A DNA stretch of 64,000 nt, from the NCBI GenBank assembly GCA_964023205.1, contig OZ026834.1, forward strand, positions 28,186,756-28,250,755, read 5' to 3'. The translations under genes and the position numbers were made by a program. Source of the stretch: Lutraria lutraria. Taxonomy: Eukaryota > Mollusca > Bivalvia > Venerida > Mactridae. Under the pieces are notes generated by a model that made no database searches, was not told where the DNA came from, and was given only the letters and a program-made list of their open reading frames with translations. How positions within the stretch are numbered: position 1 is the first letter of the stretch; the number at the start of each line of letters is the position of its first letter. Positions 32,801 through 41,833 of the stretch are shown here, piece after piece.

Positions 32801-35279
32801 ACAATTTGTCCATTACTCATAATTTGTCTGTTACTAACAATCTGTCAGTTACTCGTGACTTATCCAAAATACAACTTGTACTTGTCCGTTACTCATAACC
32901 TGTCCGTTACACATAACTTGTCCTGAACACATAACTTGTCCGTTACTCACAACTTGTCCGTAACACATAATTTGTCCTGAACACATAACTTTTCCTGAAC
33001 ACATAACTTGTCCGTTACTCACAACTTGTCCGTAACACATAATTTGTCCTGAACACATAACTTTTCCTGAACACATAACTTGTCCGTTACTCACAACTTG
33101 GCCTTAACACGTAACTTGTCCTGGACACATAACTTGTCCGTTACTCACAACTTGGCCTTAACACGTAACTTGTCCTGGACACATAACTTGTCCGTTACTC
33201 ACAACTTGGCCTTAACACGTAACTTGTCCTGGACACATAACTTTTCTGTTACTCATAACTTGTCCGTAACACATAACTTGTCCGTTACACATAACTTGTC
33301 CTGAACACATAACTTGTCCGTTACTCACAACTTGTCCGTAACACATAATTTGTCCTGAACACATAATTTTTCCTGAACACATAACTTGTCCGTTACTCAC
33401 AACTTGGCCTTAACACGTAACTTGTCCTGGACACATAACTTGTCCGTTACACATAAAATGTCCTGAACACATACAGGAGGAGTTTCGTACACAATTTTAT
33501 ATCTGCTGGTGCAATGAGCTACGTATCTTCTGCGTGTTCTGTATCAATTAGATCTCTCACATCTTGTTGTGCGGACTCATCCGGCCTATACACACAAGAG
33601 CACATACACGCACACAGCTTTGTATAGCAAACGATCCGAGGAATTCCATTATAAACAGGCCCTCACTTTGTATGCAATTTTGCGCGTGAAATAATCCGAG
33701 AACGGTCCTCGGAATGTACCTCAGGTCCCCTAAATAACTCTGTTTGGGGAGAAATTGACTGGCTATGACTTATACATAAATGTTTGACATCTAACCCTAA
33801 CACCCTGTAAAATCTTGTAAACGGTACCCTTAAAATTGTCACATATTTCCACGATCAAAATCAGTCATCACAACGCTTGCTATACAAGCACACACACACA
33901 CGCACGCACACACCCCGCACCCACGCACGCACGCACCCCCCGTACGCACACACGCACGCACCCTCGCACATATCCTGATAATCATACACCCAGCCACTTA
34001 CAACATGCATACACACGCACGCACACGCACATGTGCACACGCATCTAATCTAAAATACATTATATTATCAGATTATATATCGAGGAAGGAATTGCTCGAC
34101 ATATTGAAACACACGGATACCGAGTGTCAACTTTGGAAAGACTCTTCCTATGTTGAAGACACGATAGACTTCATACTAAACTCTTCAAAAAAAGAGGGAG
34201 AAAGTGTAGAAGAAATCAAAAAAAGAGAAGAGGGCTTCATAGAAATTGACGGTAAATTGGAATATCTCATATTCAATCAAGTCCAGTTTATTGGCGTAAC
34301 CATCAATAACCAAATCGCCTGTTTGTGCATGTGAAATTATATATAGTAGTAAAGACATACACGAAAATAGTTAAACATGCAAACTCAAGTTATTTTTAAA
34401 CAATAACTGGATACTTGTACAAATAGAAATAATAATGCATGTACTGATATGTCGCGTTTTATATGTTAAAACTTAAAATCCATTAATACAAAACAAAAAC
34501 AGTTTGAAGTAAAGCTCAAATCATTCTTATATTAATTAAGTATGGTTTTCATACTGTCGTAGTGAACGGATTAAACTCATAAAACGCTTCTTCTTTTTGA
34601 AGTCTCACTGAAATGTTAATTTATGTGTAGGCCTATATCCATGTGTATTTGAACAATGTAATATCCTCATAATTATGCTTGTCAATGGTCAAAGAATAGA
34701 CGAGTGGCTCCTTCTCTAGTATCAGACAACATCTTCGTATGCGATTAAGACATTCTTAGCAACGTATCGTGCCTGAACGTAAGCCGATGAAATTGCCTTA
34801 ACACTTACTGAATATACGAGTGTACGAACCACACCACAGTACGTTATTAAGCTTCAGAATCTAGTACATAAAGTGACGAAGTGAAAACTATTTCTTGAGA
34901 CTAGATTGTAAGTAATATGATCCAACACAATCGGAAATTCCTGGCATCTGTCTGAAGAAAAATACTCCGAACACAATTAGCTGGCCGTCATCAATCCATT
35001 TATCAATCGCGATCCATAAGCACGTTTAAAGTCTTTAACATGAGAACCTAGTGTTGAAAGAACAGTGACCGAAAACCGCAAAACCAAAAGCTGCAACCCT
35101 ACACTAAGTCTTATGTACGAGGCGTAGTTGCGACTGGCTCCGATATTGTCTTAGTGAAAGCAAAATTAACATCATAATTAACGCGTCATGTATCAGTACA
35201 TGTATTTTCAATTTCAGCGCTTGTGGACTACTTACTGGCGTCTGGTGATGACAATGCACTGCTACATGCTGTTTCCTAA
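29842..35279 (+). CDS. Calmodulin-like EF-hand protein B
   Basis: Exons 29842-30016, 31688-31789, 34072-34251 and 35218-35279 (TAA) join with phases 1,1,1 and give 172 residues if the ATG at 29842 is used. An upstream ATG at 27654 is another option. The protein aligns end to end with protein A: both have GQNPT, both have an ELN..-GDP-K stretch, and both end with a short exon after EF4. EF1 (CTGDGEGFTQDE) is partly kept, and EF2 is degenerate. EF3 (DEDNNNYISRKE) is near-canonical. EF4 is broken by a lysine/glutamate-rich insertion (NSSKKEGESVEEIKKREEG). Calcium binding is therefore expected mainly at EF3. The introns hold a MITE, an 800-bp minisatellite and a CA-rich microsatellite only about 35 bases from the third exon. 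Confidence 0.75.
30065..30218. repeat. MITE-like repeat R8 (TTTTGGCGG type)
   Basis: TTTAATTTTGGCGG and TTTTATTTTGGCGG face inverted AACCGCCAAATA, CCCGCCAATT and ACGCCAAATTTTG. It ends ATGACGTATACAGTA. It starts about 50 bases inside intron 1 of EF-hand gene B, so the open frame past the exon is repeat-encoded. Confidence 0.7.
31252..31505. repeat. Inverted repeat with arms of about 55 bp
   Basis: The left arm near 31252-31306 contains ATGCAGTTAGCTAGCTATTG. The right arm near 31445-31505, reversed, contains ATGCAGTTAGCTAGCTTTGG; TGTGTAAAA lies at both outer ends. About 140 bases lie between. It is probably a small non-autonomous element in EF-hand gene B's first intron. Confidence 0.75.
32640..33475. 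repeat. Minisatellite of CATAACTTGTCCGTTACT units
   Basis: An 18-bp basic unit is repeated for over 800 bases. Near 33080-33240 it is organised in higher-order units of about 54 bp (three successive, almost identical). The array is open on both strands in places. It lies in the second intron of EF-hand gene B. Confidence 0.9.
33888..34036. repeat. CA/CG-rich microsatellite
   Basis: CACACA and CGCACGCAC runs, interrupted once near 33975-34005. It ends just upstream of the acceptor of the exon at 34072. Confidence 0.9.
34960..35150 (+). repeat. Interspersed repeat X, copy 3
   Basis: Contains TATCAATCGCGATCCATAAG, GAACAGTGACCGAAAACCGC and ACCCTACACTAAGTCTTATG in the same order as the other copies. 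It sits directly before the last exon of EF-hand gene B. Confidence 0.7.
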
Positions 35280-35793
35280 AGACAGAGTTAGGACGACGTA
35301 CCGAACTGTTATACGTCACCGCTGTTATCGTTCTTGTTGTATACATACATTTCTTACAGCTATGAATAATTTCGCTTTTACGACATTTGAAGGACCTGAA
35401 TTCTAAAAAAATCAACACTTGATGTGAAAGTTGTAGGCGGCACAGTTTTGTTCATCCTAAATGTATAAAATGTATTAATGTATGTTTAGTTTACGTTATT
35501 TATAAATTGATAATATTCATCAAAATTGATACAAATATAGATCAGGATTATATACTATGTAACGGACCAGTCAGGTCTGCATAGTTGGTGAGTTTAAAAT
35601 ATCATTAATTACCATCATTTAATTTTTGTCATAAAATCCGCAATTCTTTGTTTTATTTCCTATTATTGCGATCTATGTTTCTTTTGTAAATATATGGGAA
35701 AATTGATTAAATAAAACATGTAAAATATAATTATGCAAATAAATGTCGCAATAAAAGAGTTTCGTGTGATATTTGTGTCATTGATTGTTACTT

Positions 35794-35825
35794 CAGTACA
35801 AGCTCTCCAGAGCGGCCCTCTCTTT
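35794..35825. repeat. MITE family R1, left-end fragment
   Basis: Only the left end remains: CAGTACAAGCTCTCCAGAGC followed by GGCCCTCTCT. Confidence 0.7.
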
Positions 35826-35941
35826 AAAGATACTGTCAATTACTACAGTTTGACTGAAGTTTGCTCTTCCAATGGATGACTGCGTCTTATAGGACGAACT
35901 GAAGTTCTATTTAATACATACCATTAGCAGTGCATGTGATG

Positions 35942-36100
35942 CAGTCCAACCTTTAGAAGGACACATTGTGGCCTGTATTGACAGCTGTCCTTTATTCTGA
36001 TGTCATTTGTATAAATTATCAATGATGGTTTTTAAAAGAATGGCCTTTATACACAAGATGGTCGTTATTCGGAGGTGGTCGCTTACACAGGTTTGACTTG
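35942..36100. repeat. MITE family R2 copy
   Basis: Starts CAGTCCAACCTTTAGAAGG and ends ACACAGGTTTGACTTG. It contains GGCCTGTATTGACAG and AAAGAATGGCCTTTATACAC. Confidence 0.8.
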
Positions 36101-36160
36101 GAACTCATTTCCTTTGTACAATTGTGTTGATTTTTATAAATGAACACCTTAATTTTTGTA

Positions 36161-36348
36161 CAGCACAACCTCTCCAGAACAGCCCTCTCTTGAACAACAA
36201 CATCACTTCAACAACAGCATGATTTTTTTCCATGATTTAACTACATTTTGTATTTATTTATTCTCTCTTCTGTAGAGCAACAACCTCTCAACAACAATAG
36301 CATAATTTTACTACTCCCAAAGGGTATTGCTTTGGAGAGGTAGCACTG
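36161..36348. repeat. MITE family R1 copy
   Basis: TA-flanked on both sides. The left end is CAGCACAACCTCTCCAGA and the right end is GGAGAGGTAGCACTG. Confidence 0.85.
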
Positions 36349-36399
36349 TACACACATATATATGTATAAGACTCTCGTAAACTAACATAATTGTATTTG

Positions 36400-36675
36400 T
36401 ACATGTACATTATATCATAAAGAGTACATGTACATTATATCATAAAGAGTACATGAACATTATATCATAAAGAGTACATGTACATTATATCATAAAGAGT
36501 ACATGTACATTATATCATAAAGAGTACATGTACATTATATCATAAGGAGTACATGTACATTATATCATAAAGAGTACATGTACGTTATATCATAAGGAGT
36601 ACATGTACGTTATATCATAAGGAGTACATGTACGTTATATCATAAAGAGTACATGTACATTATATCATAAAGAGT
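36400..36675. repeat. 24-bp minisatellite, about 11 units
   Basis: The unit contains GTACATGTACATTATATCAT followed by AAAGA or AAGGA. Each unit contains the palindrome GTACATGTAC. The units are nearly identical, so the array is recent. Confidence 0.95.
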
Positions 36676-36795
36676 CTTAATATTAACTGGTCTCATTTTC
36701 GTTTCCAAGTATATTGAAAAGAAAATGGAAACCGACTGATGATACGTGGTCGTCATGACTGAGGTGTCTTAATTCTGAAGTCATGTTTCATTAAA

Positions 36796-36945
36796 CAGTC
36801 AAACCTGTGAACAAAGACCACCCTTAGGAAAGACCCAACGGATGGACTTTATTCGGAGGTACTTTTGTTATAAATTATCGATGATGGTTTTCAAAAGAAT
36901 TGCCGTTAATTACAAGCTGGCCTTTAACACGTACAGGTTTGACTG
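36796..36945. repeat. MITE family R2 copy
   Basis: Starts CAGTCAAACCTGTGAACAAA and ends GTACAGGTTTGACTG before TA. Confidence 0.85.
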
Positions 36946-37494
36946 TACATATTCAGATTCTGTGTCAATGCCTTTTGTAGTGCAATGTAAAAACTATTTA
37001 TCTTTAAAGGTATACAAAAGTATCAAACGTTGGTTGTCATCACAGGTTAGCTTGTGGGTCGATGGGTATCTTTTAATAGAAATGGTTATATGTACAGGGC
37101 GTACTTGTGACGCCGGAGACTGATTCGAAATATTTTCTCCCATTATGTGATAATCGACTCAGCTTAAGGGGCAGGTAGACTTAATACGATGTTATCGCTT
37201 TAACTTTTATAACATTTAGGCTTGAAGTAAATTTAGTAAAAAAAAACTTATATAAATAATAAATGTAGGTCTCTGAACTTATTAAATACTTTATGAGATG
37301 TTAGGATCATTAAGTATAATAATTTGAAATGATAAAAAGAAAATCGTGATGAATCTAAGCTTGAATAAGTCAGCTCGTTAGACCATATACGATCAAATTG
37401 AACGCCGAAACTTTGGATGAGAATACCCGAGTACTGATACAGTTTGACGTTCATTTGACCATTCATCCGTATAACATTTAGATTTATAAACTCT

Positions 37495-37740
37495 CTAATT
37501 ATCATTACATGACTGTTGAAAAAAAGTTTTTAAAGTCTTAATCGTTACACTTTGTACACTCGTACCCAGAAACATTGCGCCGATGTGTGAGTAAAAGATT
37601 TCTTGTGAACAAATAACACATTTTAAACCGTTCCATGTTGCAGTGCACCAAAGGCTTTGTACAATGGGAACCAGTTCAAACACATTTCCGATACAGAGTA
37701 ACTTCCCCTTTTTACCCCGAACTTTTTGCATCGATGTTCT
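37495..37740 (-). repeat. Interspersed repeat X-related copy (inverted)
   Basis: In reverse complement it carries GAACTGGTTCCCATTGTAC and TTTGGTGCACTGCAACATGG, matching the hairpin part of copy 1 at 16824-16886. Confidence 0.6.
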
Positions 37741-37879
37741 AACGGAAAATAACCGATTAGGAGCAACTTTTCTAACGATTCTGTCATGTCATTCGAATTT
37801 ATAGGTCAAATATTTTTAAAATATGAGGGTAGTATTTATTTGCAACAGTACTTAAGGTTTTAGTATCCCAACTCCCATT

Positions 37880-38042
37880 TTCTGATGTCAGTGAAGTTGG
37901 CAGCCCAGCAGCCTAGCAGCGTGAAGTTGGCAGCACAGCAGCGTAGCAGCCCAGCAGCGTGAAGTTGACAGCCCAGCAGCCTAGCAGCGTGAAGTTGGCA
38001 GCCCAGCAGCGTAGCAGCCCAGCAGCGTGAAGTTGGCAGCGT
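37880..38042. repeat. CAGCAGC-rich tandem repeat
   Basis: Units of GTGAAGTTGGCAGCCCAGCA with CCTAGCAGC or GCGTAGCAGC spacers are repeated about five times. GC content is well above the surroundings. Confidence 0.85.
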
Positions 38043-38084
38043 ATTTTCTCATTAATACACAAAAATGTTATTTATTACAAAAAT

Positions 38085-38180
38085 AGTAAAACTGCTAAAA
38101 ATCGGACTCCCTGAAAACGGACATTTTTTCATAAGCAGTTTTCTTCAGAATTTCTTTGAAAAAGTTCAAACTGCCTGTTT
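38085..38180. repeat. MITE family R3, fragment
   Basis: Contains AAAATCGGACTCCCTGAAAA and the R3 interior word AGAATTTCTTTGAAAAAGTT. The right end is missing. Confidence 0.65.
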
Positions 38181-38824
38181 GTCATTATTTCTTTGATAGT
38201 TACGTCGGATACTAAAATCTATTTTACGATTTTTTTAATGTGTAAGAGTTGCTGCCCTTGTTGAAAAAAATGGAAGTTTCTTTAGATATTGCATGGTAAC
38301 CTATACTTTAATATCAAATTATATTGATATCGTGTAATCTTTTCACCATGAGTTTTCAGTGCAATAGTTTTTTCCTTCAATGCAATTTAAGAGAAAAAAG
38401 CTCAAAAGAATGTCATTATTTTTTAAAATTCACGTCGCAAATCATTTCTATCATGGACTCCTATAAAATGAATACTTTCAAGATCTGTCGGCCACATTTG
38501 ATGTAAACTTTTTAGGGTGTTGGGATCCTAATATCTTAAAAACTTTATTACAGTCTACGCCTTCCGGCTGTATATTGTTACAGTGGTTTAACTTAGAGAA
38601 ATACTACACTGCGGTCACGAGTGTATAAAACTTTAAACATATAAGAACTTAATACGATCACATGTGTAGCTAAGTTCTTATTCAAAGAAGAGATCTGAAA
38701 TCAAATACAATTGAAAATACACTTAACAGGTATTTATATCTTTGTCCGACAGGTCGGACATCGAGCGGACATTTTATTCTTTTGATAATGGGGTATAACT
38801 TTCAGGCGAGTATGTTTATCTGTT

Positions 38825-38896
38825 GTTAAACGGCCAATTTGACTGCTATGGTCATTTCAGAGCCGACCCAGAGAGAGAGAGAGAGAGAGAGAGAGA
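38825..38896 (-). repeat. SINE S2, copy 2, distal part
   Basis: AACGGCCAATTTGACTGCTA and TGGTCATTTCAGAGCCG match 25320 onward. It ends in a GA run that is resumed at 39227. Confidence 0.7.
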
Positions 38897-39224
38897 AGGC
38901 CGGTTCGATTGGACTCTCGTAAGAAGGGAATACGCCGGCTAGAAGAGCTTAGAAGAGAAACCCAGTCGAACGCAGTCCGTGGTTTTATGAACGGTCGTAT
39001 TTCATCGTTGATAGTAATGACATGCTATTTGAAGAAAATGCAAAGAAACGTTTTCAAACGGTATAGTCATGCTGTTTGGTCACGTAATTAATATCTATCC
39101 CAGCTCTTCTACCATCGTGCGGAATAGAAAGAAGAGTTTCTAGAATTAGAAGATGACTAATCGAACTATTCGGAAGAGCTCTGTCTCTTCCGGCAGCTCT
39201 TCCGTTTGACCAAACGAACCGGCC

Positions 39225-39226
<2 letters not shown>
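38897..39226. mobile_element. MITE of about 330 bp inserted in a GA microsatellite
   Basis: The left end GGCCGGTTCGATTGG and the right end CCAAACGAACCGGCC are inverted repeats (one mismatch). GA runs flank both sides, so the target was (GA)n inside SINE S2. The interior has many AGAAGAG and CTCTTC words. No coding potential. Confidence 0.75.
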
Positions 39227-39271
<45 letters not shown>

Positions 39272-39560
39272 GGGGTAGGGGGAAGAGAAGGTACGGAAGA
39301 AGCGGGTATTTTTTCCTGGTTCTTTATCATGCCCGGTGTAATGCACTGATACACGTCTCACCCCCTTTCTGTATTTTCCTAAACTCAGTACATGGCTCGG
39401 TAGTTGAGATCGGGGGGGGCACTTATGAGACATTCCTGAATAATCAGAAGGCGGGACTGAGATTCAAATCCGCAACCTTCTGATATAGAACCTTCGCAAT
39501 AGTCCGGCGCTTTACCATTAGGCCACCGATGCATCCCTGTCCTCTTCTTCCCATTTGGAG
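39227..39560 (-). repeat. SINE S2, copy 2, tRNA-like head
   Basis: On the minus strand, GTGGCCTAATGGTAAAGCG (A-box-like) and GCGGATTTGAATCTC (B-box-like) form a tRNA-like head near 39540-39450. The plus strand carries TTTTTCCTGGTTCTTTATC and ATGCCCGGTGTAATGCA as in copy 1. GA and G runs lie at the left. Confidence 0.75.
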
Positions 39561-40239
39561 GAAAATCGACATAAATCAAATTTCCATGGAAGGGTACGAC
39601 CTTTTCATGGGCGGATATGCCTTGACGCGGAATTTGAGCCCATCTTACAAGTCCAGCGCACTTTATACCACTGGACCAGTGTCATATTTTCATCAGCTAA
39701 TACTGTTACTTACCACGCATCAATTTGACCGACTTGCTATTCTATTCAATGGTCGATTTCCAAATTATAAAACCCATATACAAATAAAGATACCATAAAC
39801 ACGCGATTTTTTGTTTGATCATGGCGTAGTGTGTGTTTATTTCTCGTTAAAAAATATTTTGCTACAAGTGTGTAAAATCCTGTCATCAGTGACGGATGTA
39901 ACTGACTGTTTGTATTAAACGGTCAAGGATATCTGTAACTTCATGGTTCCTCTTTTCCACGCCTCTACCTTTTTTGCAAGTTCACTTTTAAACGCCTGAT
40001 ATTTTGATATTTTTAGATCCCTAATAAACAGTTGTTGTTGTTGCTTTTAGATAAAATGGTTTGATATAAATAATCATAGTATTTCAATGTTCAATTAAAA
40101 ATTATCAAAAAGCAATATGGTTTATATTAAAAAATTGCCTTGATTTTGTGTTATCACAACACCATGATTTTTTCTGGAAACTACGGGCGAAAAAGTCAAA
40201 TCTATATCTTATGTACGTGTAATGTCAACGTCCATCACG

Positions 40240-40925
40240 GAACAGCACTATACTAGTACACATTGTCAACGTATGTCACGTTATTGTACAGTGCTACAAC
40301 ATAATAGCGGTACACAATGTTTACGTATGTCACGTTTTGTACAGTGCTACAACATTATAAATAGCGGAACACAATGTTAACGTATGTCACGTTTTTGTAC
40401 AGTTCTACAACATAATAGCGGTACACAATGTTAACGTATGTCACGTTTTCGTACAGTGCTACAACATTATAAATAACGGTATACAATGTTAACGTATGTC
40501 ACGTTTTTGTACAGTGCTACAACCTTATAAATAGCGGTACACAATGTTAACGTATGTCACGTTTTTGTACAGTGCTACAACATTATAAATAGCGGTACAC
40601 AATGTTAACGTATGTTACGTTATTGTACAGTGCTACAACATAATAGCGGTACACAATGTTAACGTATGTCACGTTTTTGTACAGTGCTACAACATTATAA
40701 ATAGCGGTACACAATGTTAATGTATGTCACGTTTTTGTACAGTGCTACAACATTATAAATAGCGGTACACAATGTTAACGTATGTCACGTTTTTGCACAG
40801 GGCTACAACATAATAGCGGTACGTGCACAATGTTAACGTATGTCACGTTTTTGTACAGTGCTACAACATGATAGCGGCACACAATGTCAACGTATATCAC
40901 TTTACGATGCAACATAATAGCGATA
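40240..40925. repeat. Minisatellite with about 53/59-bp alternating units
   Basis: Twelve or so units contain AATGTTAACGTATGTCACGT, TTTTGTACAGTGCTACAACA and either TAATAGCGGTAC or TTATAAATAGCGGTAC. The two unit lengths alternate irregularly. It lies about 0.9 kb upstream of the SLC34 start exon. Confidence 0.95.
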
Positions 40926-41710
40926 CATAATGTCCCTGTTACTAAGCATTGAAAAACGGGTACCAATGAAAGATAGAGAATTATTTTACGCACGGGTAAC
41001 TATATCATGAATAGATACGTAAACTAAACGACGAATATCTGTGGAAATTTGCATGAATTTTGTTTTAACTGAATGTGTTAATATTAAAATAATCAATCAA
41101 TTAAAATATCCATAGCTAAAAATTGTTTTCGATGCCATAAAAATATTTGGGTTTTCATTGAAATAAACCATGTTAACGTATTAATAAATCGTTTTTTTTT
41201 AATTATTATTATTAAATCAATATCTATATAATTTATTATTCATTCATCTAGAATCTATTCATGGTACAGTTACCTGTGCGTATGTATACGCACCGTATAT
41301 ACATGTTTGTATCTTTATCTGGTGTGCGTCATATCTGCGTTGTTCCTGAATACGAGTACATCTTCCATTGCAACAAAATATAATAATATATCAAACTTAA
41401 ATAAAAAATAAACGATATGTCAAATAAACATTTATAAAGTTTGCATTTATATGCATGTATGAAGCAAAAAATCAATTATTCAGGAATCACATTTGCACTT
41501 ATTATAAACATGTAGTATCAAAGTAGTATCATTGTGGGTAAAACAGGGTGTCTAATATACACCCATTATATTCAAGTTGCACCGATGTGGCGTAGTCAAT
41601 AAAGCGTGGAATTATTCAAATAGGGAAGTTTGCTGACCTAAAAATTAAGCGGGGAGAGGCGGGCCATTGCTTTAATAGTGTCACTCGTGAACGGCGCGTG
41701 ATTTTAAAGT

Positions 41711-41718
41711 CTATATAA
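41711..41718 (+). promoter_or_regulatory. Possible TATA box of SLC34
   Basis: CTATATAA lies 116 bases before the start codon at 41834, in a slightly GC-richer stretch (GGGAGAGGCGGGCC just upstream). Spacing and position suit a core promoter, but this is inference. Confidence 0.45.
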
Positions 41719-41833
41719 CTTAACACATCGTGATTTTGTGCGAGACGTCTGTTGTTGTTTAGGCTAAACGAACGTGTGGTGTATTAATTCAACTTGGCTT
41801 ATCAAGGGGCAGTTGTTGACAGAGTTTGGCGAT

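Larger units (their letters stand above)
35280..41710. other. Intergenic region between EF-hand gene B and SLC34
   Basis: About 6.4 kb with no recognisable gene. It is filled with MITEs, SINEs, minisatellites and AT-rich sequence, listed separately. AATAAA near 35706 may serve gene B. Confidence 0.7.

Noticed and set aside
32849..33400. Frames over the TTGTCCGTTACT minisatellite on both strands
   Set aside because: Translation of a tandem repeat only.
39166..39433. Minus-strand frames with LSLSLSL runs
   Set aside because: Translation of the GA microsatellite.
40240..40925. CRISPR array
   Set aside because: Evenly spaced repeats were considered, but the spacers are as repetitive as the repeats and the DNA is eukaryotic. 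It is a minisatellite.
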